A stretch of DNA of 64,000 nt from Sulfurimonas sp. HSL3-2 (GCF_039645965.1 NZ_CP147917.1:1364001-1428000), one strand, 5' to 3'. Positions 38,296-47,892 are shown, counted from the first letter of the stretch. The notes: generated by a model from the letters alone, not told the origin. A program made the numbers and translations.

Positions 38296-38894
38296 ATATG
38301 ACAAATATAAAAAGACAGCCTATGGGGCCGTACCAGACAAACTGCTATATCGTGACAGCGGGTGGAAAAGATTTCATTATCGATCCGGGTGTGGGTGCTA
38401 CAGAGTGGGTCATGCAAAATGTCACTAATCCTGTCGCTATACTAAACACTCATGGACATTTTGACCATGTCTGGAGTAATCAGGAGCTAAAAGAAAAACT
38501 TCATATCCCTCTTTACACTCCAAAAGGCGATGTGTTTTTGCTTCAAAGCAGCAGCTGGATGCCTGATCTTCCGCCATCTTATCCGGATGTAGAGGTCGAT
38601 GGAGACGAAGAGTTCGATCTTGAAGGAGTCAAAGTAAAGTTCCGTCATTTTCCGGGGCACTGTCCGGGATGTTCGACTATTGAGATCGGGGATGCTATGT
38701 TTAGCGGGGATTTTATATTTGAACGCTCTATCGGAAGAACAGATTTTCCATACTCTGATCCTGAAGCGATGAAGGACAGCCTAAAAAGATTTTCTGAAAT
38801 AGAGTATGACAAGACTGTCTTTCCGGGGCATGGGGAGAGTACGACGATCTCAGCTGAGCAGAAAAATGCTCCTTACTGGATAAATATGCTTTAA
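38292..38894 (+). CDS. MBL-fold metallo-hydrolase (glyoxalase II-like)
   Basis: 200-residue metallo-beta-lactamase-fold hydrolase with the dinuclear metal motif THGHFDHVW (HxHxDH), later [24 protein letters not shown] and FPGHGEST. This pattern fits YcbL/glyoxalase II-like thioesterases. It is translationally coupled to the chemoreceptor upstream and its stop overlaps by 4 bp with the convergent thioesterase gene. Confidence 0.9.
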   Translation: MNMTNIKRQPMGPYQTNCYIVTAGGKDFIIDPGVGATEWVMQNVTNPVAILNTHGHFDHVWSNQELKEKLHIPLYTPKGDVFLLQSSSWMPDLPPSYPDVEVDGDEEFDLEGVKVKFRHFPGHCPGCSTIEIGDAMFSGDFIFERSIGRTDFPYSDPEAMKDSLKRFSEIEYDKTVFPGHGESTTISAEQKNAPYWINML

Positions 38895-39394
38895 GCTTCT
38901 CCGGCACTGTCGAGAAGTTTAAGTTTTAAGACATGTCTTTCCGTGATGACAGTCTTGAATGTCCCTGAGAAGACTTTTATATCTAATACAAATGCTTCTA
39001 CCTCTACGTTTCTTTTTCGTCCCTCTTTATGGCGTACTTTTGCGATGACTTTTACCGTATCACCCAGTTTTACGGGTGAAAGAAATTGACATTCGCTCGC
39101 GACCAAGACCACGTTTCTCTCATTTACGGCTGCCATAGCGGCATAATCGGCAGCACCGAAGATGAAACCTCCGTGGATAAGTCCCATCTCATCTGCGACC
39201 ATCTCTTGTATCGTCTTTAGATTGACTTCCACATAGCCGAGCTCTATTTTATGGATCTCCCCGCAAAGTTCCTGATTTATACTGTCATGAGTCTTTAAAT
39301 ATACGCTATTTTCATTTTGATACTCATCCAGTTCTAAATCTTCTTCATGCTCTTCGAGTTCATTCTCGTTGTCTTGTTTATTTTTCTTTGCCAT
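38891..39394 (-). CDS. PaaI-like hotdog thioesterase
   Basis: 167-residue hotdog-fold protein with an acidic leader (about 1-30). The motif [21 protein letters not shown] is the PaaI-type active helix with HGG, followed by the [21 protein letters not shown] strand pair. A role as acyl-CoA or acyl-carrier thioesterase is likely; substrate unknown. It overlaps the cmoB end by 17 bp. Confidence 0.8.
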   Translation of the reverse strand: MAKKNKQDNENELEEHEEDLELDEYQNENSVYLKTHDSINQELCGEIHKIELGYVEVNLKTIQEMVADEMGLIHGGFIFGAADYAAMAAVNERNVVLVASECQFLSPVKLGDTVKVIAKVRHKEGRKRNVEVEAFVLDIKVFSGTFKTVITERHVLKLKLLDSAGEA

Positions 39395-40289
39395 TTTTTT
39401 CCTTAGTAAGTTTTACATACACTCTTTTTGGAGCGGGATATCCCTCTACAGTTTTACTACTATCGTCAGGATCGAGAAAATCTTCAAGGCTTTGCCCTTC
39501 GATCCAGTCTGTTTTTCTTTGTTCGTCCGTTGATGTAGTCGAAGTCTCTAAAACTTCAAAGCCCGAAAAACCTGCACGCAGACACCAGTTTTTAAGTGCG
39601 GGGATCGTAGGGACGAAGTAGATATTCGGTATTTTTGAGTAGCTGCCTTTAGGACTGAGTGCGACCTCATCCTCTCCATCTATATAAAAAGTGTCTAAAA
39701 GAACCTCGCCCTTGTCGTCAAGTCCTTTATAGAGCTCTTTTAACATCATCACGGGATCGCTTCTATGGTACAAAACACCCAAGCAGAATATAAAGTCGAA
39801 CTTCTCTTCGTAAAAAGGCAGGTGTTCGACTCCTAAAAGTTCATACACGATATCCGTCTTGGCAAAGTGGTTGATAAAATCAAACTGTGTCTTATACAAA
39901 GCCGACGGATCGAAGCCAACGAGTTTCTTGGGAGCATCCTCCTGCATACGAAATAGATAGTATCCGTTGTTGCATCCTATGTCGGCGACACGTTTATCTT
40001 TCAGATTAAAGTGCGGACGGATAAGATTATACTTGATATTGCTTTTCCACTCGGTGTCTATAAAAAGACCGAAAAGGTCAAAAGGCCCTTTTCTCCAAGG
40101 CATCATAGCTCTTGCGCTCTCTTCTATCAGTTTTATGTCTACAGGCTCTTTAGAGTAAAGAGTCACCGTATCGTTAAGTTCTATCTGTGCATCGACATCA
40201 GGCAGGGCATCTATTATAGCTCTGAGCGGAGCTATATTCTTCCATGTCATCCATTTTTGTCTGTCTTCTCTAATCTCATTTAAATTCAT
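39378..40289 (-). CDS. cmoB: tRNA U34 carboxymethyltransferase CmoB
   Basis: 303-residue SAM-type enzyme that uses carboxy-SAM to make cmo5U at the tRNA wobble position. Motif I reads [15 protein letters not shown], with [24 protein letters not shown] and [11 protein letters not shown] following, a set specific to CmoB. The length is slightly below the E. coli protein (about 320). No cmoA lies nearby. Confidence 0.93.
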   Translation of the reverse strand: MNLNEIREDRQKWMTWKNIAPLRAIIDALPDVDAQIELNDTVTLYSKEPVDIKLIEESARAMMPWRKGPFDLFGLFIDTEWKSNIKYNLIRPHFNLKDKRVADIGCNNGYYLFRMQEDAPKKLVGFDPSALYKTQFDFINHFAKTDIVYELLGVEHLPFYEEKFDFIFCLGVLYHRSDPVMMLKELYKGLDDKGEVLLDTFYIDGEDEVALSPKGSYSKIPNIYFVPTIPALKNWCLRAGFSGFEVLETSTTSTDEQRKTDWIEGQSLEDFLDPDDSSKTVEGYPAPKRVYVKLTKEKNGKEK

Positions 40290-40314
40290 GTCGCTATTGT
40301 AACAACTTATTTGT

Positions 40315-40320
40315 TATAAT
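40315..40320 (+). promoter_or_regulatory. Putative -10 (TATAAT) for the CDF exporter gene
   Basis: Exact TATAAT 23 bases before the start codon, in the divergent spacer with cmoB. Confidence 0.5.
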
Positions 40321-40343
40321 CTCAACAAAAAACAGGATATTTT

Positions 40344-41240
40344 ATGCGTATTGAACAAAAAGCTACTGTTGCGTCTATGTCTGTAGCAACGGTTTTAGTC
40401 ACTTTAAAGATGGTTATCGGGGTTATGAGCGGTTCTGTCGCCGTCTTAGCTTCTGCGATCGACTCTTTACTTGACTTGACCGTATCGGCATTTAACTTTT
40501 TTGCACTCGGTCACGCACAAAAAGAACCTGATGACAAATTTAACTTCGGAAGAGGAAAACTTGAACCTCTTGCTGCCGTCGTCGAGGGTACTATCATCTC
40601 GATGTCTGCTATTTTTGTCCTCTATCAGGCGATTATGAAAATGGTCAATAAGACTCCTACACAGCACCTGCAAGAGTCTATAGTCGTAATGGTACTCTCC
40701 ATCATCATCACCGGTGCTTTAGTTCTGTTTCTAAACTACATCGCAAAAAAGACAAAGAACATGGTCATCCGTGCAGACGCCCTTCACTACAAGACGGACC
40801 TTTTTTCAAACGGTGCTGTTCTTTTAGCTCTAGGTCTTATCTCGATGACCGGCATAGAACTTATCGATCCTATTTTGGGTATCGGTATCGCAGTCTATAT
40901 GTTTTATTCGGCTCTTCCGATCGTCAAAGAGGGAATACTTATGCTTTTAGATGTCTCTTTAGAGGAGGAAGAAGTTGAGAAGATCAAAGATCTGCTCGAT
41001 AACGAAAAAGAGATCACGACCTACCACTTTTTAAGTACAAGACAAGCAGGATCACACATCTACATCTCAGTACATCTTGTCTTTAATGTGACTGTCACTC
41101 TTTACGACGCTCACGTAGTCGGCGATAAGATCGAGCTCAAACTGAAAAAGCTTTTTCCGGAGTACAAAGTCCATACGATCGTACATCTTGACCCGTATGA
41201 TGACTCTGAGATAAATGAGATAGAAGATGAATACCATTAA
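40344..41240 (+). CDS. Cation diffusion facilitator (FieF-like)
   Basis: 298-residue metal/proton antiporter with six membrane helices and a cytoplasmic C-terminal domain. Site A residues are in AIDSLLDL (TM2, paired Asp) and DALHYKTDL (TM5, HxxxD), the FieF/YiiP pattern for Zn2+ or Fe2+. KFNFGRGKLEPLAAVVEG is the CDF loop signature. It exports excess metal. The following haem-type protein gene is 13 bp away. Confidence 0.92.
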   Translation: MRIEQKATVASMSVATVLVTLKMVIGVMSGSVAVLASAIDSLLDLTVSAFNFFALGHAQKEPDDKFNFGRGKLEPLAAVVEGTIISMSAIFVLYQAIMKMVNKTPTQHLQESIVVMVLSIIITGALVLFLNYIAKKTKNMVIRADALHYKTDLFSNGAVLLALGLISMTGIELIDPILGIGIAVYMFYSALPIVKEGILMLLDVSLEEEEVEKIKDLLDNEKEITTYHFLSTRQAGSHIYISVHLVFNVTVTLYDAHVVGDKIELKLKKLFPEYKVHTIVHLDPYDDSEINEIEDEYH

Positions 41241-41253
41241 AGGAGACGATCAA

Positions 41254-41829
41254 ATGAAAATCTTAAGACTCTTGCCTATACTGGCAGTCAGTGCAACACT
41301 GCTTTTAGCACAAAGCCCTAATGAGGACGAACTACAATCCGTTGTAAAAGAGGGGCAAGTCGCGACAAAGACTCTTTTACAGACTCTTCAAAAAAACATG
41401 CAGCAGCATATGAAGCAAGGCGGTGTACCTGATGCTCTCGCTTTTTGTTCTAACGAAGCTTATGCACTGACTGACAAAGTCAATGAAAAGCTCAAACAGG
41501 GTGTCGTGGCAAAACGTATCAGTGCAAAATACCGCAATGGTGCAAACGCTCCGCTTGCAGATGAGATGAAGGTCTTAGACTCTCTTCAGAGCTTAAAAGA
41601 CTCAAACAAAAAGTTACCGCCGTTCATCCTGAAAAAAGTCGATGAGCATACCTACAAGTTCTATAAACCATTGGTCATAAACAAGCCGGTATGTCTAAAA
41701 TGCCACGGAGATATATCTAAAGATCCCCAACTGCAAAAAAGCATATCTGAAAGATATCCGGATGATAAAGCCGTGAACTACAAGATGGGTGACCTTCGCG
41801 GAGCGGTAGTAGTCACGATCAAAAGATAA
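41254..41829 (+). CDS. Secreted DUF3365 (Tll0287-like) haem-binding protein
   Basis: 191-residue protein with a cleavable signal peptide (KILRLLPILAVSATLLLA) and a DUF3365 domain. A single haem c motif CLKCH lies about 40 residues from the end, and it closes with YKMGDLRGAVVVTI, a hallmark of the family. DUF3365/Tll0287-like domains often sense redox or gas. The start at 41254 is chosen for AAGGAG 8 bases upstream, which removes an apparent overlap with the CDF gene. Confidence 0.85.
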   Translation: MKILRLLPILAVSATLLLAQSPNEDELQSVVKEGQVATKTLLQTLQKNMQQHMKQGGVPDALAFCSNEAYALTDKVNEKLKQGVVAKRISAKYRNGANAPLADEMKVLDSLQSLKDSNKKLPPFILKKVDEHTYKFYKPLVINKPVCLKCHGDISKDPQLQKSISERYPDDKAVNYKMGDLRGAVVVTIKR

Positions 41830-41838
41830 AACGCTTTT

Positions 41839-42657
41839 TTACTCTTCTAACTGAACCCGTCTGATAAGAGAGTCTATGCTCTCTTTCTCTTTTTGAACGA
41901 CCGAACTCAGTTTACACTCTAAACTTTTTATCATGCCGTTCTTTACAAGGTGAAGCAGTTTATTTAGCACCTGTTTGGCACTTTTTTCATTATCGACCAG
42001 ATAAACGAGCAAAAACTTGTTTTCCTCCCAGCGAACCAGCATATCATCATGACGAATGTTGTTTTTAAAATGCTCTACAAAATCTTTTAAAGCTTTTTCG
42101 TCATGAGAGAAATCTGGATTATCATCTTCATTGATAGTCGCCAAGATGACACCAATGATCTTTTCATTAAAGACAGCAGCATCTTCATATGTCTTATATA
42201 CCTGCATAAAATATTTTTTATCGTAAGCACCGCTTTCTTGGTCTAGATCCGTATTATTCTCAGTCATAATACGCTTGATAAGATCTCGGGTAATATCCGT
42301 AAATGCAGCGATCTGATAATCCTCGACACTGCTGTCAACCCTCACAGAAAAAGCGCAAGGTTCGAAGTTAGGAGTCATCATACTGACTATCCTGTCTATC
42401 TCCTCCAGCTTCATGATGGCATCTAACCAATTTTCATCCTCTGCGACTTTCTCTTTATGAAAATATGAAGGATGAGGGACAAAGCTGTCAATGACCTCTC
42501 CAAAACCTCTTGTGTACTCTTTGAGCGATGAAACGCTAAAAAAAGCGTTAAATGCGGAGTTTGACAAGATTGGCTGTCCCCCTTTAAAGACCACGATCAG
42601 ATCTTTCTCAGAATTTATAATAGTCTGCACCAAAGCTAAGCTAGTTTCTTCTGTCAT
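41839..42657 (-). CDS. PAS plus degenerate GGDEF protein
   Basis: 272-residue cytoplasmic protein. The N-terminal 130 residues look like a PAS fold (DLIVVFKGGQPILSNSAFNAFF...AAFTDITRD). The rest follows the GGDEF fold (ESGAYDKKYFMQVYKTYED), but the signature loop is DMLVRWEENKFLLVYL, with WEENKF in place of GG(D/E)EF, and so is probably inactive. It may be a sensor or adaptor. Convergent with the haem protein, divergent from a small membrane protein. Confidence 0.72.
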   Translation of the reverse strand: MTEETSLALVQTIINSEKDLIVVFKGGQPILSNSAFNAFFSVSSLKEYTRGFGEVIDSFVPHPSYFHKEKVAEDENWLDAIMKLEEIDRIVSMMTPNFEPCAFSVRVDSSVEDYQIAAFTDITRDLIKRIMTENNTDLDQESGAYDKKYFMQVYKTYEDAAVFNEKIIGVILATINEDDNPDFSHDEKALKDFVEHFKNNIRHDDMLVRWEENKFLLVYLVDNEKSAKQVLNKLLHLVKNGMIKSLECKLSSVVQKEKESIDSLIRRVQLEE

Positions 42658-42794
42658 ATCACACCCATAATTTTTGTTTAAAATATCTTACAATAATGGA
42701 ACTTATATAAGCAAATATCTAAAAAATTTGTTGAGAAAGAGAAAAATATATGTCAAAATCACTATATCTACAACTTTTTTAGTACTTTATGTTA

Positions 42795-42800
42795 TATAAT
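42795..42800 (+). promoter_or_regulatory. Putative -10 (TATAAT) for the small membrane protein
   Basis: Exact TATAAT 68 bases upstream of the 42869 start, in the 211-bp divergent spacer. Nothing else is seen in that spacer apart from AT-rich sequence. Confidence 0.4.
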
Positions 42801-42868
42801 GTACAGATTATGTTTATATTGTTTATAACAAGCAGTGCAGATCATCTTGGATATTACAAAGGAAAATA

Positions 42869-43195
42869 ATGGAAGAGACAATGGAACAAACTACAGAAGA
42901 GAAGATAGTGATCAGAAACAGAAGAACAGCAAAAGGTCCGCTAAAGCCGCTGATATTTTTATCATTGCAAGTCATTCTTTTAGAACTTATCAGCTATATA
43001 CTTTTGAATCTATTCGACACCTTGACTATTTTAAGTCTTGGTTTTATAGCAGTTATACAGATCGTATCTTTTATCGTTATGATAGACGGATACAAAAGAG
43101 TTATGGCAAGACAGAAAGAGAGCGCTCCTGTGCCGGTACATGAAGAGACTCTTACCGACCTTGTAGAAACACCAGAAAATACTCCACAATCATAA
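42869..43195 (+). CDS. Small two-helix membrane protein
   Basis: 108-residue protein I cannot assign. Basic residues (IRNRRTAKGPLKP) precede two hydrophobic helices (about 27-48 and 52-72), then a charged tail ending in Pro and Thr residues. AAAGGAAA sits in front of the ATG. A terminator follows, so it is transcribed alone. Confidence 0.6.
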   Translation: MEETMEQTTEEKIVIRNRRTAKGPLKPLIFLSLQVILLELISYILLNLFDTLTILSLGFIAVIQIVSFIVMIDGYKRVMARQKESAPVPVHEETLTDLVETPENTPQS

Positions 43196-43221
43196 AACAG
43201 ACTTTTTATATCAAGTATGTC

Positions 43222-43244
43222 AAGTCCCTTTATTTAGGACTTTT
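43222..43244 (+). terminator. Rho-independent terminator
   Basis: AAGTCC and GGACTT pair around a 9-base loop, followed by a short T-run. It ends the small membrane protein transcript. Confidence 0.55.
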
Positions 43245-43268
43245 CATCTTGCTTCATCTACGACCTGA

Positions 43269-43274
43269 TATAAT
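43269..43274 (+). promoter_or_regulatory. Putative -10 (TATAAT) for the ABC-F gene
   Basis: Exact TATAAT 34 bases before the start at 43309. Confidence 0.45.
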
Positions 43275-43308
43275 ACGAAAATAATTACACCAATTTAAAA
43301 AGAATCAA

Positions 43309-45144
43309 ATGATACAACTTATAAATATCTCTAAAAGTTTTACCTCTCAGGAACTTTTTACAGATCTGAACTTCAAACTTAATCCCGGTAATAAAGTCGG
43401 ACTTGTGGGCAGAAACGGGAGCGGAAAATCTACCCTTTTTAAGATCATCCTCGGTGAAGAGACACCAGACAGCGGAGAGGTCGTCGTACCAAAAGGCTAC
43501 AAGATAGGCGCACTCAGACAGCATCTTGAGTTTAGCGAAGCGACCATAAGAGATGAAGTAGCTCTGGCTCTTAGCGAAGATGACAAGTTCAGCATCTACA
43601 AAGTGGAGAAGATCCTTTTCGGCCTTGGCTTTTCCCATGAAGATCTGGACAAAAGTCCCCTCTCCTTCTCAGGAGGCTATCAGATACGTCTTAATCTGGC
43701 AAAGCTCTTAGTAGCCGAACCAAACCTGCTTCTTTTAGATGAGCCTACCAACTACCTCGATATCGTCTCTCTCCGCTGGCTGAAAAGCTTTTTAAAAGCG
43801 TTTGAGGGTGAAGTGATCCTCATTACCCACGACAGAGACTTTATGGACGGCATCACGACTCACACGATGGGGATCATCCGTAGATCGTTAAACATCATCG
43901 CGGGAGATACGCATAAGTTCTATGCTCAGTTAAAAGCCGATGAAGAGCTGTATGAAAAACAGAAGATCAGTCAGGACAAAAAAGTCAAAGAGCTTGAAGA
44001 GTTCATAGCCAAAAACAAAGCACGCGCTTCAACCGCAGCCCTTGCACAGTCAAAGGTAAAACAGCTTGAAAAGATGGACCTGCTTGAAGACCTAGGATAC
44101 GATTCGACTCTCAAGTTCGACTTTAATTTCAAAGACACTCCTGCGAAAGTCCTGCTTGAAGTAAAAGACCTGAGTTTTGGATACACGCCTGACAACATTC
44201 TCTTTAAAAATATCTCTTTTGCTCTGGCAAAAGGGGAATGTCTGGGTATCATCGGGAAAAACGGTAAAGGAAAGTCTACACTTTTAAATACCATCGCCGG
44301 AGAGTTAAAACCGCTTAGCGGAGAGGTCAATTTTCATACGACGACCGAGTATGCCCATTTCGGACAAACCAATATCTCTCATCTTAGTCCTAATAATACC
44401 GTTATGGATGAGATCTATCTGGGCAATCCTAAGCTGTCAGAATCAACGGTGCGAAGTATCTGCGGCGGGATGATGTTCAGCGGCGAGAGTGCCAAAAAGA
44501 AGATATCGCTTCTTTCAGGCGGTGAGAAAAGCCGCGTTATGCTGGGACAGATACTCGCACGTGATGTCAACCTGCTCTTTTTGGATGAGCCTACCAACCA
44601 CTTGGATATGGATTCCATAGAAGCCCTTACCGTCGCCATACAGAACTTCAAAGGTTCTGTCATTATCGTCACCCACTCCGAAGAGATGCTTCGCCGCGTG
44701 TGCGACAGACTTATCATCTTCGGCAAAGAGGGTGCAGAATATTTTGACGGCGGGTATGATCTGTTCTTAGAAAAAATAGGCTGGGAAGATGAAGAGGCAG
44801 AGGAAAAACCAAAAACCGCTCCTAAAGTCAACAGACAGGAGAACAAAAAGCTAAGAGCCGCACTTATACAAGAGCGAAGCAAACTCACCTCGCCTTTGAA
44901 AAAAGAGGTCGAAAGTGCAGAGAAGTTCATTATCAAGACCGAGGAACAGTTAGAGGTATATCACGAGGAGCTCGTAAAAGCTTCAAATGCTTCGGACAAC
45001 TCAAAGATAATGGAGCTCTCGCAGCTTATCTCTCAACTTGAAAATGGTATCGAAGAAAAGTTCGAACTTCTTGAAGAAAGTCAAACGAAATTAGACGAGA
45101 TACTCAAAGAGTATGAGACAAAACTAAGTGAACTGGGAGAATGA
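43309..45144 (+). CDS. ABC-F family ATPase (Uup/YheS type)
   Basis: 611-residue soluble protein with two ABC cassettes and no membrane part. Walker A is GRNGSGKST and GKNGKGKST; Walker B LLLDEPTNYLD and LFLDEPTNHLD; the second signature reads LLSGGEKSRV. A linker of about 80 residues (KQKISQDKKVKELEEFIAKN) separates the cassettes and a C-terminal coiled coil (about 510-611) ends it. ABC-F proteins act on the ribosome to relieve stalling or protect against antibiotics; this one looks like a housekeeping Uup/YheS type. Overlaps the GNAT gene by 4 bp. Confidence 0.92.
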   Translation: MIQLINISKSFTSQELFTDLNFKLNPGNKVGLVGRNGSGKSTLFKIILGEETPDSGEVVVPKGYKIGALRQHLEFSEATIRDEVALALSEDDKFSIYKVEKILFGLGFSHEDLDKSPLSFSGGYQIRLNLAKLLVAEPNLLLLDEPTNYLDIVSLRWLKSFLKAFEGEVILITHDRDFMDGITTHTMGIIRRSLNIIAGDTHKFYAQLKADEELYEKQKISQDKKVKELEEFIAKNKARASTAALAQSKVKQLEKMDLLEDLGYDSTLKFDFNFKDTPAKVLLEVKDLSFGYTPDNILFKNISFALAKGECLGIIGKNGKGKSTLLNTIAGELKPLSGEVNFHTTTEYAHFGQTNISHLSPNNTVMDEIYLGNPKLSESTVRSICGGMMFSGESAKKKISLLSGGEKSRVMLGQILARDVNLLFLDEPTNHLDMDSIEALTVAIQNFKGSVIIVTHSEEMLRRVCDRLIIFGKEGAEYFDGGYDLFLEKIGWEDEEAEEKPKTAPKVNRQENKKLRAALIQERSKLTSPLKKEVESAEKFIIKTEEQLEVYHEELVKASNASDNSKIMELSQLISQLENGIEEKFELLEESQTKLDEILKEYETKLSELGE

Positions 45145-45674
45145 TTATGAAAACTGAACTCTATTTTTTACGCTCGTCCGAGCAGAAGATCGCATCGGAC
45201 ATGCTTCACTTCGCCTACCGCCTTGATGAGATCGGCAAGACGCTGGAGGACTTTCCCGAGCTTGATATCTACACGAAGCATTATGGTCTAAGCACAAGAG
45301 ACCTTGGGATATACATCTTAAAAGATTACAAGATCGCAGGCGCTGCCTGGATACGCCTATTGCGATTTGAAGATACAGTGCCTGTCCTGACGATGGCAGT
45401 AAAACCGGAGTTTAGAGGAGAAGGGATAGGATCGATGATGCTAGAACAGCTGCTTTTAGAAGCTGCATCGAGATTTGAACAGATCTCCGTGAGTGTACTC
45501 AAAGACTCTCGTGCCGTCAAGTTTTATGAACGTTTTGGTTTTGAAAAGATAGAAGGTTCCGAGTCAAAAAGTCCTATTGACGGTTCCGAGACTATCACAA
45601 TGATAAAAAAACTGGAATACAAAGAGGTAGTGCGTCCAAGCGACGGCTATGACCCTTCTAAATGGATGGATTAA
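45141..45674 (+). CDS. GNAT-family N-acetyltransferase
   Basis: 177-residue acetyltransferase with the acetyl-CoA loop EFRGEGIGSMML (Q/RxxGxG/A) and the C-terminal VKFYERFGFEKIEGS typical of GNAT enzymes. Substrate unknown. Coupled to the ABC-F gene through ATGA; an alternative start 6 bases later (45147) is equally possible. Confidence 0.88.
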   Translation: MIMKTELYFLRSSEQKIASDMLHFAYRLDEIGKTLEDFPELDIYTKHYGLSTRDLGIYILKDYKIAGAAWIRLLRFEDTVPVLTMAVKPEFRGEGIGSMMLEQLLLEAASRFEQISVSVLKDSRAVKFYERFGFEKIEGSESKSPIDGSETITMIKKLEYKEVVRPSDGYDPSKWMD

Positions 45675-45680
45675 AGACTC

Positions 45681-45710
45681 TTACATGTAAGGTGTGATCC
45701 TTACATGTAA
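45681..45710. terminator. Hairpin made of two TTACATGTAA copies
   Basis: TTACATGTAAGG and CCTTACATGTAA face each other with a 6-base loop (TGTGAT), giving a perfect 12-bp stem. It lies between the convergent GNAT and rny stops, so it can serve both. Each arm is itself a palindrome, so a cross-shaped alternative fold is possible. Confidence 0.65.
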
Positions 45711-45713
45711 AGT

Positions 45714-47282
45714 TTACTTCGCGTAGACCGTAGCTCTTGTCTCGCGTATCACGTTTACTTTTATCTCGCCCGGATATTGGACTTTTTCCTCTATCTCTTT
45801 AGCGATCTCTTTAGCCAAAAGTACAGACTCATCATCGTTTATCAATGTTGCATTCACGATGACTCTCAGTTCACGACCCGCATTAATTGCGTACGACTGT
45901 TTGACGCCGTTGTGTCTTGAAGCGATCTCTTCGACCAGACTCACACGTTTTAAGAAGCTCTCTAAAACTTCTCGTCTTGCGCCCGGACGTGCAGCTGAAA
46001 GTGCATCTGCAGCACAGACAGCCCCACACTCCACACTTTTGATCTCTTCATGTCCGTGGTGTGCATAGATAGCGTTTATGACCACCTCACTCTCGTTGTA
46101 TCTGGTACAGACCTCTACGCCAAGATCAACGTGATTCCCGTCAACATCGTGAGTCAGAGACTTACCGATATCGTGAAGCAGACCCGCTCTTTTTGCCAGT
46201 AACGGATCACCGCCCATCTCAGCGGCCATGATGCCTGCCAAATGAGCAACTTCAAGTGTATGAGCCAGAGCGTTCTGCCCGTAACTCGCACGGTATCTTA
46301 GTCTTCCGATCAGTCTCATCAGCTCCGGATTCATCGGAGGAAGTCCCATCTTCGCGACGATATCTTCACCCTCTTGAAGGATCTTGTCTTCGAACTCATC
46401 GCACACTTTTTGATAGATATCCTCTATGCGCGCTGGCTGGATACGACCATCTTCCACAAGCAGTTCTATCGTTTTTGTCGCGATCGCTCTGCGGTAAAGA
46501 TTAAAGCTGCTTACGACGATAGTGTTCGGCGTATCATCGATGATGATATCGACACCGAGCACCATCTCTAGCGCTTTAATATTTCTACCCTCTCTACCGA
46601 TGATGCGGCCTTTTAGCTCATCACTTTCAAGATAGATATTGTTTACCAGTCTCTCACTTGCAAAATCACCCGCAAAACGCGTAGTGGCTTGAGCCAATAT
46701 AAAATTAGCCTTTCTCTGCCCTTCCGCTTTTGCTTCATTCTCATACTTTCTTACAATATGAGCGATATCCGCACGTGAACTCTCTTCTACTTTTTGAAGC
46801 AGAAGAGTTTTGGCTTCGGTTCTTGTCATCCCCGAAGCACCTTCTAAAACTCTTATGACATCGTCTATACGTGATTCATAATCATGTTTTACTATTTCTA
46901 GAGATTTCTCATTTCTTTTTAATTTCAATCTTTCACTAGATAAAGCTAAATTTTCATTTTTTAACTTTTGAGTCTCGCTCTCTTTGTAGCGGTTAAACTC
47001 ATTCTCTTTTCTTTGCAGCTCATCAGAGCGATCCTGCATATCCCGCTTTACACGGTCTTTTACACTCTCGTACTCTTTTCTAGCTTCTAACTCAATCTCT
47101 TGAGATTTTAAATTCGCTTTATGTAAAAGTAGTTCGGCTTCACTCTCTATAGCTTTTGCTTTAGATCTTGCCTGTTCTACATATATTTCAAAATTAGCAC
47201 TTGAAACTTTTTTAGAAATGAAAAAACCTACTACCCCGCCTATGATGGCTGTTAAAGCCCCTAACAGTACGATAGTTAGCAT
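45714..47282 (-). CDS. rny: Ribonuclease Y
   Basis: 522-residue membrane-anchored endoribonuclease that starts mRNA decay. It has one N-terminal helix (LTIVLLGALTAIIGGVVGFF), a long coiled coil (about 25-200), a KH domain (GRIIGREGRNIKALEMVLG) and an HD domain with LLHDIGKSLTHDVDGNH. Full length and intact. Its first 71 bp overlap out of frame the end of the folate gene upstream. Confidence 0.97.
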   Translation of the reverse strand: MLTIVLLGALTAIIGGVVGFFISKKVSSANFEIYVEQARSKAKAIESEAELLLHKANLKSQEIELEARKEYESVKDRVKRDMQDRSDELQRKENEFNRYKESETQKLKNENLALSSERLKLKRNEKSLEIVKHDYESRIDDVIRVLEGASGMTRTEAKTLLLQKVEESSRADIAHIVRKYENEAKAEGQRKANFILAQATTRFAGDFASERLVNNIYLESDELKGRIIGREGRNIKALEMVLGVDIIIDDTPNTIVVSSFNLYRRAIATKTIELLVEDGRIQPARIEDIYQKVCDEFEDKILQEGEDIVAKMGLPPMNPELMRLIGRLRYRASYGQNALAHTLEVAHLAGIMAAEMGGDPLLAKRAGLLHDIGKSLTHDVDGNHVDLGVEVCTRYNESEVVINAIYAHHGHEEIKSVECGAVCAADALSAARPGARREVLESFLKRVSLVEEIASRHNGVKQSYAINAGRELRVIVNATLINDDESVLLAKEIAKEIEEKVQYPGEIKVNVIRETRATVYAK

Positions 47283-47841
47283 TTAGTTTCCTTCTATGCA
47301 ACAATCTTATCCTCGGTGTTATCAATATATCACACGATATATCATGGTCATCACAGATATCTTTATCTGTATAACAGATCTGTGATTGTAAAAAAATTTT
47401 ATATGGATCATTTTTGAGTTTTTCAAAGAAACGATCATACATCCCTTTTCCAAATCCAATACGTCGCGATTTTATATCAACTCCAACCGCTGGAATAATA
47501 GCTACATCAATTTTTCTTATATTTTTAAAACTGTTTCCCGCTTCATATATATTAAACTTTTTTCGTGATAGCGGTAATCTGAATGGTACCATTTTAAAAC
47601 TGATTTCTTGCATAAATGGAAGAAGAACATTATTTTTTTTACGAATAAATCGAATAGATTTTCTTATATCTACCTCTAAATCAAGCGGCCAATAGCAAAG
47701 GACATTAAGTCCTTTTGCATCTTTTAAAAGTGATATAATCTGATTGTTTACCAGGTTATCACGGTAGATTTTGTTGAATTTTGATGATCTGCATAATTTA
47801 TTTAAGCAATTTTGGCGAAAATTCTCTTTTGTCGTGTCCAT
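47212..47841 (-). CDS. 5-formyltetrahydrofolate cyclo-ligase
   Basis: 209-residue 5-FCL that reopens 5-formyl-THF to 5,10-methenyl-THF. Motifs are NVLCYWPLDLEVD, a substrate block starting LPFMQEISFK, and the ATP loop RRIGFGKGMYDRFFEKL. The normal fold ends near CDILIT; the last 24 residues are read out of frame inside rny and are rich in Arg and His. The frame contains no earlier stop, so this tail is probably translated. Confidence 0.88.
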   Translation of the reverse strand: MDTTKENFRQNCLNKLCRSSKFNKIYRDNLVNNQIISLLKDAKGLNVLCYWPLDLEVDIRKSIRFIRKKNNVLLPFMQEISFKMVPFRLPLSRKKFNIYEAGNSFKNIRKIDVAIIPAVGVDIKSRRIGFGKGMYDRFFEKLKNDPYKIFLQSQICYTDKDICDDHDISCDILITPRIRLLHRRKLNANYRTVRGFNSHHRRGSRFFHF

Positions 47842-47855
47842 TTCAAATCTTTTGA

Positions 47856-47861
47856 TATAAT
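47856..47861 (+). promoter_or_regulatory. Putative -10 (TATAAT) for the TlpA-like/ftsY pair
   Basis: Exact TATAAT 31 bases upstream of the 47893 start in the short divergent spacer. Confidence 0.5.
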
Positions 47862-47892
47862 TTCGTATATTTTATCCAATTAAAGGTTTTAA

